Positions 24,138-32,209 of a DNA stretch of 45,737 nt are shown here, piece by piece. The stretch covers positions 1-45,737 of IMG/VR virus record IMGVR_UViG_3300050821_015712. The stretch is one strand, 5' to 3'. The position numbers were made by a program, and so were the translations under genes. The notes under the pieces are model-generated. The model did no database searches. It was not told where the DNA came from and saw nothing but the letters and a program-made list of their open reading frames with translations. Source of the stretch: a virus. The first letter of the stretch is position 1. Each line of letters starts with the position of its first letter.

Positions 24138-27100
24138 AGTCTTTTTCATTTCTCGCCATCCTTTTGTTTGCGGGACTGTCTCTGCACGCACAGTCTGGAA
24201 CCATCGTCGGCGGATCCGCTAAAATTTCCGGAACGGCAGCTATCTCCGTTGTGCAAACCGGAGGAGGAGGTGGCGGTGGTCCCCTCAATCTGCCGTGCGG
24301 CACCACGCTGGGATGGTGCGACCTGACGGGGCTGAATATGGCGGCGACGGGATGTCCTTCGCCAAGTCCCGGTGGTGCTGAGAATTGCGACGCCATCATC
24401 CGTAAATGGGGCGGTGCGCTATACGATACGAAGCGCAACCGCCTGGTCATGTTCGGCGGCGGACACACCGATTACTTTGGCAACGAGATTTTCTATCTCG
24501 ATTTGGTGAACAAGACGTTTCCTCAATTGACAACTCCGACCGTGGCGGCCAATCTCAATCTCTGCCAGGACGCTACCCTTGATAGCCCGGCGCGAATCAC
24601 CGCGCGGCATACCTATGGCGGATTGGAGTATTGGGCCGCGAACGATACCTACTATGAATTCGGTGGAGCACAAGCCTGCTCAACGGGCGTTGGAACGAGC
24701 GGAAGCTGGATGTTCAATCCGAATGCGAGCAACCTGACGGTGAATGGCTGGACTTCGCTGGGCTCGCTGGCGTTCACGGCATCCGGCACCACGCAGATCG
24801 CCGCGGACCCGGCCAGTGGATTCATCTGGCTTGACGATGGGCACCAGCTCTGGCACTTCCAACCGAGCACCAACACTCTCCTTGGCCCCAACACGTGTTT
24901 CGGTTGCACCAGCTTCTTTATCGAATCCACGATGGCGGTGGACCCGATTCACCGTGTGCTCTGGCAGATTGGGAACAACGGGGGTGTGAAGGTTGCACGT
25001 ACGGATATTTCCAATCCGAATTCAGTGGGCAATGCACAACAGACACAACCCACGCTCGATGCGAGCTGCAACGCGCTTACCGGGTCGGAGGCTCCCGGCC
25101 TGGATTGGGATCCGGTGCTAGGTGTCATGGTCGGATGGCCCCAGTTCGGCAACAGCGTTTACTTATTTAATTCTGGACCTACCGATAACGCCATCACACC
25201 CTATGGGACGATTGCCCCTCAGACGTGTCTCGCCGTGACATTCGCGAGTGGCCCTCCAGACTCGAACCACAATCAATCGCCCTCGTCCTCGACCGGCGTT
25301 TACGGCCGCTGGCGGTACGTGCCGGCCGCAAACGTCCACGTTCTTTGCAACGATTTCAATATTGACTGTTTCTATCTTCGCCTGACCAATCAGGTGCAAA
25401 GCCTGCAACTCACAGCGACCACCACAGGAACACTTCCGTTTACGGTTGGGCTGGCATTCAAGCAGGGCGACGTTCCCAGCGGGAAAACTCCTCAACTGAC
25501 CAACTCGACCAGCCAGGTGGTCGTCAAATCCACCTGGCCCGATGGCAGCGCAAAGACGGCCATCGCTTCCGGTCGCACCGCTCTCACTTCCGGCGTACCG
25601 AAAACCATCAACGTGGTATGGGGAAGCAATTCCGGCACGCCGATGACCTGCTCGAACATCCAGACCGCTGCGCCCTCTGCTTCGATTCAGGTTGGCGCCA
25701 TCGGAACCGTCTCGCTCTCCAGCCTGCTTGCAACGCCATTTCGCACTTGGGTGAGCGGTTCGGAGATGGTGGAGTGCCACTATCGCGCGCAAGTCGGCTC
25801 TGACGCTTCTCTCGTCGCATGGTTCCACGTCCGTCTCTACGCGGATGGTAGCATGTGGGTGCGCGAAATCGTCGAGAACGGCTACCTCGATGTCGCCACC
25901 GTGGACAAATCGTACGTGCCCACGGCCATCATCGGAGGCACGACGGTCTACAACAATGGCGGGTCGTCCCTGACCAACTACGCTCAGACTCGCTGGGCAG
26001 TGGAAGGCTGGATTGGCACGAATCCCGGCATCACGCCAACGCACGATACCGTCTACCTGGAAGCCACGAAGCTGCTGCCCAACTATTTCAATTTCACACC
26101 CTCGGCGACTGCGCTCAACAACCTGACGCAAACGTACACGCCGATGCAGAAAGGCGACTGGACCACGGACATGGGTTCTACCGGGTTCCAGAATCAGATC
26201 GGGCTATTACCGCTGTGGGATGCGCTCTACGTCACCTCGAAAGCCGATTCCCGTGCCTACAATGCCGTCATCTCCGATTCCAAATCGCTCAACAGTTACG
26301 CCATCATCTGGAACGACAGCGCTACTGGCGTAGTCGCCGATCCGGTCAGCCGCTCGACATGGACGGTGCTCGGAAACAATGGAGGAGGCATCACATCTAT
26401 CGGCGCAGGCCCGCTCAACTGGGATATCGCTCACCATGGCTCCGGCGGCTATCTTGCCTATATCCTGACCGGCGACTATTACCACTACGAAACGATGGCG
26501 CACCAAGCCTCCATGTGCTTCCTGGCCAACAATTCCGCGCATGGCTCCGGTGTGAACCGCACGTTCGAATCCGTCGTGCAGGATCGTGGCGTGGCGTGGT
26601 GCAACCGCACGCTCTCACAGTACATCGCGCTCGCTCCATCCTCCGATACCGTCGCTGCCGACTACTCAACTCTGCTGGCCAACACCGTGACGAAGCTGAA
26701 CAATCGCGTGCAAGCGGTCGGCGTGACGCCTATCGGATATTTCCTCACCTACGACGTAACCAGCGGGTCGTATCTGCCCTTCAACGGAAACTCCAATGTG
26801 AGCGTAAACGCCGCGTGGCAGCAGCACTTCATGATTCAGTCGCTCGGGATGGGCGTGGACCTACAGCCGCTCGCCAACATGACGAATTATACGGCGCTGG
26901 CGACCTGGTCGAACCGCGCCATCGTCGGCATCCTCGGGCCCAACGGCTCCACGAACTACTGCTTCACGAACGCTTCCACGTACAACGTGCAGGTGGCCGA
27001 TACACAGACGGGAGACTTGACGCTTTGGTACCCCGACTGGGGAACGGTGTGGACGAAAAACCAAGGCAGCCCCAATACTTCTTGCGGCAATACGTTGCAG

Positions 27101-27301
27101 GGGAGTTCTGGCGGCGATCCATTGAACGCAGCAACGGGCTTTTGGGGTAATCTTATCCCTGCGGCTGCCTATGCTTTCGACCACAGCGCGCCGGGTGCCG
27201 TGGCAGCGTGGAGCAGATTGACCGGCGCGACCAACTGGAACACCAGCGTGCTCAATAGCGGGTTCGGCGACATACCGATTTGGGGCATTTCGCATCGATA
27301 G
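24131..27301 (+). CDS. Secreted glycan-lyase-like spike protein: Kelch-like + exo-rhamnogalacturonan-lyase-like (spike cluster, gene 5)
   Basis: 1056 residues from TTG 24131 with GGAGG nine bases upstream. Signal peptide to about LHA. Residues about 60-430 contain Kelch-like beta-propeller signatures (RLVMFGGGHTDYFGNEIFYLD). Residues about 435-560 resemble the N-domain of exo-rhamnogalacturonan-lyase-like proteins (PFTVGLAFKQGDVPSG, then STWPDGSAKTAIASG). The C-terminal half resembles an alpha/alpha toroid of polysaccharide lyases or hydrolases (GGYLAYILTGDYYHYETMAH, then QDRGVAWCNRTLSQYIALAP). It probably degrades or binds host surface polysaccharide. Its export signal parallels its neighbours. 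Family assignments are from memory of motif patterns. Confidence 0.75.
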   Translation: MVKSFSFLAILLFAGLSLHAQSGTIVGGSAKISGTAAISVVQTGGGGGGGPLNLPCGTTLGWCDLTGLNMAATGCPSPSPGGAENCDAIIRKWGGALYDTKRNRLVMFGGGHTDYFGNEIFYLDLVNKTFPQLTTPTVAANLNLCQDATLDSPARITARHTYGGLEYWAANDTYYEFGGAQACSTGVGTSGSWMFNPNASNLTVNGWTSLGSLAFTASGTTQIAADPASGFIWLDDGHQLWHFQPSTNTLLGPNTCFGCTSFFIESTMAVDPIHRVLWQIGNNGGVKVARTDISNPNSVGNAQQTQPTLDASCNALTGSEAPGLDWDPVLGVMVGWPQFGNSVYLFNSGPTDNAITPYGTIAPQTCLAVTFASGPPDSNHNQSPSSSTGVYGRWRYVPAANVHVLCNDFNIDCFYLRLTNQVQSLQLTATTTGTLPFTVGLAFKQGDVPSGKTPQLTNSTSQVVVKSTWPDGSAKTAIASGRTALTSGVPKTINVVWGSNSGTPMTCSNIQTAAPSASIQVGAIGTVSLSSLLATPFRTWVSGSEMVECHYRAQVGSDASLVAWFHVRLYADGSMWVREIVENGYLDVATVDKSYVPTAIIGGTTVYNNGGSSLTNYAQTRWAVEGWIGTNPGITPTHDTVYLEATKLLPNYFNFTPSATALNNLTQTYTPMQKGDWTTDMGSTGFQNQIGLLPLWDALYVTSKADSRAYNAVISDSKSLNSYAIIWNDSATGVVADPVSRSTWTVLGNNGGGITSIGAGPLNWDIAHHGSGGYLAYILTGDYYHYETMAHQASMCFLANNSAHGSGVNRTFESVVQDRGVAWCNRTLSQYIALAPSSDTVAADYSTLLANTVTKLNNRVQAVGVTPIGYFLTYDVTSGSYLPFNGNSNVSVNAAWQQHFMIQSLGMGVDLQPLANMTNYTALATWSNRAIVGILGPNGSTNYCFTNASTYNVQVADTQTGDLTLWYPDWGTVWTKNQGSPNTSCGNTLQGSSGGDPLNAATGFWGNLIPAAAYAFDHSAPGAVAAWSRLTGATNWNTSVLNSGFGDIPIWGISHR

Positions 27302-27313
27302 GAGGATTTTGAA

Positions 27314-27937
27314 ATGAGAAAGATTCTTGTAATTGCAGTTTTGATGCTGATGGCAGCGAGCGGGCTGCGCGCGCAGACGACGACCACCACGGTCACGATC
27401 GTTGCACCGGCATCGCTGGGAACCGTCACGCCCACTCCTTCACATTTTTATCAAAACACTGCGGCGCCGATTTCGCTGGCCAGCTCGACCAACGGTTTCA
27501 ACTCTGGTTGCACGGTCACCGTGGGGTCGACGGCGCTCACCGTGACTTTCAGCTCGACCACGCAGGCGTTGACCGGCACGCTCACCGCGGCGATGACTTC
27601 CGGCGCGGTAGGTTCGACCGTGACGATTACGATCGCCTGTACTCCGCCTGCTTTGACGATGCTCAGTCCGGTGACACTCCCAAACGCCCAATTGGGATCG
27701 GCCTACTCGGCGAATCTCGCCACCCTGGCCAACCTGCAGAAGAACGGCCAACCCTGCACAACGTGCAGTTTCAGTTGCAACAGTCCGTGCACGCTACCTG
27801 CCGGATTTGCATTGTCCGCCGCAGGCATCGTTAGCGGGATTGCCACGGTGTCGGGAACCTTCACTGCTGGCTTTACCGTCACGGACACCAGCGTGTCCGC
27901 CTCACGAATCGCGCAAGTGCGGTGGATTGCAGGTTGA
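27314..27937 (+). CDS. Secreted Ig-like protein (spike cluster, gene 6)
   Basis: 207 residues with TAGGAGG upstream. Signal peptide MRKILVIAVLMLMAASGLRA with cleavage after LRA. The mature part holds a Thr/Ser-rich beta domain (VTIVAPASLGTVTPTPSHF) and a second domain of the putative-Ig (He_PIG) kind: LGSAYSANLATL, then LPAGFALSAAGIVSGIATVSG. Two or three disulfides are possible (CTTCSFSCNSPC). It is the last of the six signal-peptide genes and the smallest. A stabilising or adaptor subunit of the exported spike is a reasonable guess. Confidence 0.75.
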   Translation: MRKILVIAVLMLMAASGLRAQTTTTTVTIVAPASLGTVTPTPSHFYQNTAAPISLASSTNGFNSGCTVTVGSTALTVTFSSTTQALTGTLTAAMTSGAVGSTVTITIACTPPALTMLSPVTLPNAQLGSAYSANLATLANLQKNGQPCTTCSFSCNSPCTLPAGFALSAAGIVSGIATVSGTFTAGFTVTDTSVSASRIAQVRWIAG

Positions 27938-27948
27938 CGGACGGTAGT

Positions 27949-27976
27949 GATGCGAATGATTCAAATCGATTGCATC
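27949..27976 (+). other. Imperfect 28-base dyad in the gap after the spike cluster
   Basis: GATGC and GCATC (27949-27953 and 27972-27976) flank a partly complementary centre (GATT/AATC). It lies between the last spike gene and the small membrane protein. No T run, so it is at best a weak hairpin or a protein-binding dyad. Confidence 0.25.
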
Positions 27977-27999
27977 TAAAGATGTGACGGGGAAAACAC

Positions 28000-28263
28000 A
28001 TGGCCAACGGTGAGAGTTCGAGTTCGGTGGTAACGGTAAAGAACTGGCACGTCGTGTTGGTCCTGGTTTCCTGGCTGGTTATTTGCACCATGGCGTTTTC
28101 GAATCTTCGTGCACAGGGAGACGAAAACACTCGCCGCATCACGGACCTCGAGCAAAAACCATCCGTAACGTTGCAGCAATATCAGGATGGACAGCGCGTC
28201 CTGGAAAAGCGTCTCGATCGCATCGAAGGCAAGCTGGACGCCGCGGATGCCCGCCGTCGATAA
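28000..28263 (+). CDS. Small membrane protein with coiled coil
   Basis: 87 residues. One membrane segment (WHVVLVLVSWLVICTMAFSNL, about 17-38) is followed by a charged helical stalk (TRRITDLEQKPSVTL, then VLEKRLDRIEGKLDAAD) that should form a coiled coil. This N-in or signal-anchor architecture resembles phage Rz-like spanins or small stalk proteins, but no spanin family motif is recognised. It lies at the change from spike genes to lysis genes. Confidence 0.65.
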   Translation: MANGESSSSVVTVKNWHVVLVLVSWLVICTMAFSNLRAQGDENTRRITDLEQKPSVTLQQYQDGQRVLEKRLDRIEGKLDAADARRR

Positions 28264-28298
28264 GTTGACTTTGCAGAACGTTTCCAATAGAAGGTGTC

Positions 28299-28559
28299 AT
28301 GCCCTTTGCGATTCACTCTTCGAAACCCGGCAAACACGGACGCACCGGCATCACGCATACGTTTTTCGGTGAAACGGAAGAGGAAGCCTGGGAATCGCTG
28401 GAAGAACACGCGGACATCTGTCCGAAGTTTGGCGCGGCATATCATGGCAGCGAGACGATCGAGAGCGCCGTCGAGATCGACGAGATTCCCGACTTCGACG
28501 TCGACGCCATCGACGATTTTTTTGACGTGGACCGGGACGACGAAGAAGACGGCGGATAA
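28299..28559 (+). CDS. Small acidic hypothetical protein
   Basis: 86 residues with AGAAGG upstream of the ATG. The N-terminal half (FAIHSSKPGKHGRTGITHTF) is ordered and His-rich. The C-terminal half is extremely acidic (DEIPDFDVDAIDDFFDVDRD). Such acidic tails occur in DNA mimics and scaffold or chaperone factors. No family recognised. The stop lies two bases before the next ATG. Confidence 0.6.
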   Translation: MPFAIHSSKPGKHGRTGITHTFFGETEEEAWESLEEHADICPKFGAAYHGSETIESAVEIDEIPDFDVDAIDDFFDVDRDDEEDGG

Positions 28560-28561
28560 AG

Positions 28562-28924
28562 ATGGGCATCAAAGAAACGCTCGCGGCGCGCACCAAGAAA
28601 CGGTTGTGGCTGGCCGTGCTGCGGCCCACCAACCAGGAAAAAGTCCGCGAGTGCCTTTCCACGCTCGAAGCTCGCGTCAACTCTGGAATGTCCAGCGAAG
28701 CGTTCCAGCAGGAAATAAACAATGTCCTCGATCGATCCTGCATTTTTGTCGGCTTCCTCAAGCCTGGCTGCAAACTGCTGTACGACGCCAACGGATTCCC
28801 CACCGGAGATTCACTTCATCCCGGAGACGTGATGGACAAGATCGACGATTTCAAAGTTGCGCTGGAACGCGGCGCCTACGTTTTCGCGCAAGGGAAAGCG
28901 ATGGTGGCCGATGCCGCAAGTTAA
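28562..28924 (+). CDS. Hypothetical protein
   Basis: 120 residues, mostly helical, no membrane segment. It opens MGIKETLAARTKKRLWLAVL and contains an ordered core (FQQEINNVLDRSCIFVGFLK). It overlaps the next gene by 14 bases and follows the acidic protein after a two-base gap, so the three small genes 28299-29102 form a tightly coupled group just before the lytic transglycosylase gene. Function unknown. Confidence 0.6.
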   Translation: MGIKETLAARTKKRLWLAVLRPTNQEKVRECLSTLEARVNSGMSSEAFQQEINNVLDRSCIFVGFLKPGCKLLYDANGFPTGDSLHPGDVMDKIDDFKVALERGAYVFAQGKAMVADAAS

Positions 28925-29102
28925 ACTCATCGTGGTCTCCGATGACGGCCAAACCTCCGCCATCCTCGATCTGCTGAAAGACGAACTGCGCGGCAACATG
29001 CCGCTGGATCAGTTCGTCGAGATCATCCGCAAACCGATTTTGAAGCTGGTGAAGCTGGACGTCGAACCGAGAGTCTCGAACGCCGGGAGCGCGCGTGCCT
29101 AA
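28911..29102 (+). CDS. Small hypothetical protein
   Basis: 63 residues from ATG 28911, the start that limits overlap with the preceding gene to 14 bases. Begins MPQVKLIVVSDDGQTSAILD and continues amphipathic-helical. Overlaps the GTG start of the transglycosylase gene by eight bases. No family recognised. Spacing and codon use support it as real. Confidence 0.55.
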   Translation: MPQVKLIVVSDDGQTSAILDLLKDELRGNMPLDQFVEIIRKPILKLVKLDVEPRVSNAGSARA

Positions 29103-29805
29103 CGCGCTGCAAGCCTGGCAGCCGGCGCGCCTGAGCATCTATGGCTTGGTGCGTGCGGCTCGAGGCGGCCTGGGCGCCGCCAGCACCACGCCCGCGATCG
29201 CGACTCTGGTGCAACAGGCGGCCATCCGCTATGGCGTGGATCCCGGACTGGCGCTCAGCGTGGCGCAGCATGAATCCGCATTGAATCCCAACGCGGTAAG
29301 CTCGGCCGGCGCCCAGGGCGTGATGCAGCTCGAACCGCCCACCGCCGCGCAGTATGGCGTCACCAATCCATTCGATCCCGTGCAGAACGTGAACGCCGGC
29401 GTGCACTACCTGGCCGATCTGATCGCGCAATTTGGCGGCGACGTCGTCAAAGGCGTGGCGGCCTACAATTGGGGCCCGGGAAACCTGAACAATGCCATCA
29501 ACACTTACGGCGGCAATTGGCTGAGCGCCGCCCCCACGGAGACGCAAAACTATGTTGCCGCCATTACCGGAGTTACCGCGGAGTCCAATGCGCCTTCGCC
29601 GGCCGTTCCGCAGCCTTCGCAGCAGAGTGCTGCGCCTGTTACGATCGATGCGTCAACTGGCCTTCCCGTGGTGGACGGGATGGACGTAAGCCAGCTCGAT
29701 ACGATCAGCGCCGGCGTGCTTCCCGGTTCGATTCCTCAATCGGTGGTGTACGGTGGATTGGCGCTCGGCGCGATCGTGGCGGTGCAGCTTCTAACGCGCG
29801 ATTAA
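29095..29805 (+). CDS. Membrane-anchored lytic transglycosylase (SLT fold)
   Basis: 236 residues from GTG 29095. Residues about 38-160 carry the SLT lytic-transglycosylase signature: catalytic Glu60 in AQHESALNPNAVS, then GAQGVMQLEP, then GVHYLADLIAQFGGDV and AAYNWGPGNLN. This enzyme type cleaves peptidoglycan glycan strands, leaving 1,6-anhydro-muramic ends. The C-terminus is a membrane segment (SVVYGGLALGAIVAVQLLT), which agrees with the tail-anchored architecture of the putative virion membrane proteins. It is therefore a good candidate for a virion-borne entry enzyme, like PRD1 P7, rather than the lysis enzyme. A second such enzyme follows at 30238. Confidence 0.88.
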   Translation: MPNALQAWQPARLSIYGLVRAARGGLGAASTTPAIATLVQQAAIRYGVDPGLALSVAQHESALNPNAVSSAGAQGVMQLEPPTAAQYGVTNPFDPVQNVNAGVHYLADLIAQFGGDVVKGVAAYNWGPGNLNNAINTYGGNWLSAAPTETQNYVAAITGVTAESNAPSPAVPQPSQQSAAPVTIDASTGLPVVDGMDVSQLDTISAGVLPGSIPQSVVYGGLALGAIVAVQLLTRD

Positions 29806-29810
29806 GTTTA

Positions 29811-29853
29811 GGGAGAGAACTGCGGGAGGCGGTTTTCTCTCCGCCTCCGCAGT
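29811..29853 (+). terminator. Alternative hairpins after the transglycosylase gene
   Basis: Two mutually exclusive structures are possible. One pairs GGAGAGAA (29812-29819) with TTCTCTCC (29835-29842). The other pairs ACTGCGG-AGGCGG (29819-29832, one bulged G) with CCGCCT-CCGCAGT (29841-29853). No T run follows. The GGGAGAGAA/TTCTCTCC stem is found again at 33407-33446 with a different loop, which suggests a conserved RNA element. Confidence 0.45.
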
Positions 29854-29909
29854 AGGGTGTTCCTCGAAGTGGTATGGAATTAGAGAGAGTCTATCACCAT
29901 AAAATTCTG

Positions 29910-29938
29910 TTGACAAGTCCTTCGTTGCAGGGTAGAAG
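29910..29938 (+). promoter_or_regulatory. Sigma70-like promoter before the HTH gene 29948
   Basis: TTGACA (29910-29915), a 17-base spacer and TAGAAG (29933-29938). The predicted start near 29945-29946 leaves only two or three bases before ATG 29948, so the message is nearly leaderless. This is the same arrangement as at the regulator gene 65-445. Confidence 0.5.
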
Positions 29939-29947
29939 CAGAACGTC

Positions 29948-30241
29948 ATGTTATCCCCAGAACAAATTGACGCCATCGAACGCGACGCTGGTTCAGGATT
30001 GTCCCTCACCGAAATTGCCAGGAAACATAAAGTCGCCATCGCTACTGCCAAGCGTTACGCCCCAAATGCTGTCTCGAAAAAAGGACGCCGTCCTGGCAAA
30101 TCGCTTGCTGGGGGGGGTAGCATGAAGCCCGCCAAACAAAAGAAGCAGAGCGTCGGTCGTTTCTCTGCCGCGATCGAGAATCTCCGCAGTGAGCGCGACC
30201 GCATCGACGCGATCATCCAGCAGCTCGAGGCGCTCGCATGA
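29948..30241 (+). CDS. Helix-turn-helix protein with coiled-coil tail
   Basis: 97 residues. Residues about 3-40 form a resolvase/homeodomain-like HTH (LSPEQIDAIERDAGSG, then LTEIARKHKVAIATAKRY). A basic linker follows (KKGRRPGKS) and the last 40 residues form a Leu/Ile/Arg coiled coil (IENLRSERDRIDAIIQQLEAL). Similar layouts are found in small phage transcription factors. Its own promoter, near-leaderless start and position ahead of the lysis genes suggest it controls the lysis or late switch. It is coupled to the next gene by ATGA overlap (30238-30241). Confidence 0.65.
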   Translation: MLSPEQIDAIERDAGSGLSLTEIARKHKVAIATAKRYAPNAVSKKGRRPGKSLAGGGSMKPAKQKKQSVGRFSAAIENLRSERDRIDAIIQQLEALA

Positions 30242-30828
30242 CCGACCAGGAACGAATGCACGTCATCAAGTCGATGTGGAGCCCGCTGATCAACTCGACG
30301 GTCAGCGGAGGGACTCTGCCGGCGTCGTTTCTTGCCGCCTTGATCGCCAACGAGTCTGGTGGAGACGCCAATGCCAAACGATTCGAGCCGCTTGTGCTTA
30401 TCGCTCTCTGGAAAGTTCTTCTGGGACGAACGGCGGCTTATGGCAGCATCGGTGGACAGGATATCGTCAAATTCGTTGCTTTCGCCGCAAACATTCCGGT
30501 TGTCGCTCCGCGTCTCTTGCCCGCCGACGCCTTTCAGCGGCTCGACTCTCTGGCAACTTCTTGGGGACTCACCCAGATTATGGGATATGAGGCGATCGCG
30601 TTTCAGCTAGGCGCCACCGTGGACGCCCTGAAAAAGCCGGACACCGAGCTGCCCATCACCGTGCGCATGCTGAAACAGTTTGCAGAGCGCAATGCGCTGG
30701 ATCTCGCCAAGGACTTCGATCAACTGTTCGACTGCTGGAATACCGGCCGTCCGCACGCGCAGACCGCCGATCCGCAGTACATCCCCAACGGTCTCGCCCG
30801 CATGAAGATCTACGAGGCGCTGGCATGA
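30238..30828 (+). CDS. Second lysozyme/transglycosylase-like enzyme (endolysin candidate)
   Basis: 196 residues. The lysozyme-like fold is suggested by LAALIANESGGDANAKRFEP (putative catalytic Glu39), TSWGLTQIMGYEA (GLxQIM motif) and LFDCWNTGRP near the C-terminus (the WN-x-G pattern of SLT enzymes). It has no membrane segment and is followed directly by small membrane proteins and the holin candidate. This is therefore the likely lysis enzyme, while the tail-anchored transglycosylase at 29095 would be carried in the virion. The start overlaps the previous stop by four bases (ATGA). Confidence 0.78.
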   Translation: MTDQERMHVIKSMWSPLINSTVSGGTLPASFLAALIANESGGDANAKRFEPLVLIALWKVLLGRTAAYGSIGGQDIVKFVAFAANIPVVAPRLLPADAFQRLDSLATSWGLTQIMGYEAIAFQLGATVDALKKPDTELPITVRMLKQFAERNALDLAKDFDQLFDCWNTGRPHAQTADPQYIPNGLARMKIYEALA

Positions 30829-31103
30829 AGAAACGGTTCCAGTGGCATCTTCTGATGCCTCTTTTGTTGTGCCTGACTGGTATTCCCTTCATGGTTTGGC
30901 GATTGAACTCCGAAACCGTTCGCGCGATGGAAAATCAGGAAGTGAAACCGTACGTCTTTGCGGAGCTACCGCATGGGCGCATCTACAAAACGGTTCATGA
31001 AGGCTGCGAACTCTACATCGTGGAAAATGACATGACCGGCACGGCCGGACAGAACGCGTACGAACACTTCTACTCCATTTCCTCCGGCAGAGGCTGCAAA
31101 TGA
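30825..31103 (+). CDS. Small secreted or membrane-anchored protein in the lysis cluster
   Basis: 92 residues, ATGA overlap with the enzyme gene upstream. N-terminal hydrophobic segment (WHLLMPLLLCLTGIPFMVW, about 7-25) acts as signal anchor. The rest is a small exported domain with two Cys (EGCELYIVEN, GRGCK). No family recognised. Position suggests an accessory lysis role. Confidence 0.6.
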   Translation: MKKRFQWHLLMPLLLCLTGIPFMVWRLNSETVRAMENQEVKPYVFAELPHGRIYKTVHEGCELYIVENDMTGTAGQNAYEHFYSISSGRGCK

Positions 31104-31315
31104 CGCCGCCGATGCAAATGATCTACGACGCCTTCGAAAGCGCCTGGGGATACGTGATTTTCTGTTTCGCGATTTCCTGGCTGTACGCCATGCTCCTGAC
31201 GGCGGCGTTGTTTGGCGGGTTACTGCTGCGCGAAATTTGGCAGTGGCTTACCGTCCACAGTTTCAGCCATGTAGTGGTATTGTTGGAACGGCGCGCGCTT
31301 CGAGGGCGTCCCTGA
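31100..31315 (+). CDS. Small membrane protein in the lysis cluster
   Basis: 71 residues, ATGA overlap on both sides. One long or two short membrane segments (AWGYVIFCFAISWLYAMLL, then AALFGGLLLREIW) and a basic C-terminus (LLERRALRGRP). The basic tail after membrane helices is a common holin feature, so this may be a holin or an antiholin partner of the next gene. Confidence 0.6.
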   Translation: MTPPMQMIYDAFESAWGYVIFCFAISWLYAMLLTAALFGGLLLREIWQWLTVHSFSHVVVLLERRALRGRP

Positions 31316-31740
31316 TGCACACCGGAGAAGAGTACTTCCAACTCGGCTGGCAGCAATATACCGTTTTCGGCGTGCTGCTGGTGGCGTATCTGCTCCTGAC
31401 GTTCGCCAACAAGCTGCCCAGCATCGGAGTGTTCAAGGACTTTCTGGACGCTATCAACTCTGCCGGCGGGCATATTTTAATTCTTTCGATCTTCACGCTG
31501 CTGTCCATCAAAGTCTCGATGCAGTTCATCTACCACACCATGAATCTGCCCACCGACCTGATCACCAAAAACCAGGCAGTGATCGGCCAGGGCATTTCCT
31601 ACGTCACTGGAGTGCTTAGCGGATCGTTTCTCGGAGCTCTGCTGAAAACCATGAGCGGCGGCAAAGCCAACGGCGTGGCGACGGGCCCGTCGCCGGACGC
31701 CATCAGCGCGCAATTCGCCACCGTGGAGAAGGAAAAATAG
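31315..31740 (+). CDS. Holin candidate (three membrane segments)
   Basis: 141 residues from ATG 31315, overlapping the previous stop (TGATG). A longer in-frame start upstream lies inside the previous gene. Hydrophobic segments at about 14-35 (YTVFGVLLVAYLLLTFA), 52-72 (GGHILILSIFTLLSIKVS) and 95-115 (GQGISYVTGVLSGSFLGALL) fit a class-I-like holin. The C-terminal 12 residues (PDAISAQFATV) are found almost unchanged at the C-terminus of the protein at 34482-34856. It lies just after the endolysin candidate, as expected for a lysis cassette. Confidence 0.6.
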   Translation: MHTGEEYFQLGWQQYTVFGVLLVAYLLLTFANKLPSIGVFKDFLDAINSAGGHILILSIFTLLSIKVSMQFIYHTMNLPTDLITKNQAVIGQGISYVTGVLSGSFLGALLKTMSGGKANGVATGPSPDAISAQFATVEKEK

Positions 31741-31917
31741 ATGCCACGCGTTCCCGTAGAAATTAGAGTAGGTGGCAAGGAACCGAAGTGCCGCGTGTGC
31801 CACAAGCCACTGATTCGCAACTCTTTCACAATTTCTATTTTTATGGATAACGGCCAGATGGAAATGCAACACGACAAATGCAAACCACCTGTCGAGAGGA
31901 GTTTGAATGCCCAATAG
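31741..31917 (+). CDS. Small zinc-finger-like protein (58 aa)
   Basis: A 59-codon frame that begins the base after the stop of the holin candidate. It contains CRVCHKPLIR and, 25 residues later, QHDKCKP: a C-x2-C...H-x3-C arrangement suited to one zinc ion. It overlaps the next start by 11 bases, and that gene's Shine-Dalgarno (GAGAGGAG) lies within it. No family recognised. Confidence 0.6.
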   Translation: MPRVPVEIRVGGKEPKCRVCHKPLIRNSFTISIFMDNGQMEMQHDKCKPPVERSLNAQ

Positions 31918-32209
31918 CATGCCGAAGACGGCTGCCGATGCTTTGAAACTGTGGCTGGCCGGCGAACCTGTTCCCGCGTTTCAGGTGGAAGCGGAGACCG
32001 CGTCGCAGGAAGAGGTTTACGCCGCAGCGTTCGAACTGATCGCGCTCGATCGCGAATTCAAGATCGAAGATGCCAGCGCCGCGCTCACCGACCGAGAACG
32101 CGAAGTGGCCTACTCGATCGCCGCGGTGGCCATCAACAAAGGATGGGGAGCGATGGTCCGCCAGCACGTCGGCCAGCACATCGCCGCCATCGAAATGAGG
32201 AAGCCGTGA
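31907..32209 (+). CDS. Small helical hypothetical protein
   Basis: 100 residues with GAGAGGAG before the ATG. Predicted all-helical, acidic: AADALKLWLAGEPVPAF, then QEEVYAAAFELIALDREFKI, then REVAYSIAAVAINKGWGAMV. No Cys, no membrane segment. The stop overlaps a GTG start (GTGA). Family unknown. Confidence 0.65.
   Translation: MPNSMPKTAADALKLWLAGEPVPAFQVEAETASQEEVYAAAFELIALDREFKIEDASAALTDREREVAYSIAAVAINKGWGAMVRQHVGQHIAAIEMRKP

Noticed and set aside
25855-27150. Plus-strand frame of 431 codons inside the glycan-lyase-like gene
   Set aside because: Shadow frame of 24131-27301, which has signal peptide and domain signatures.
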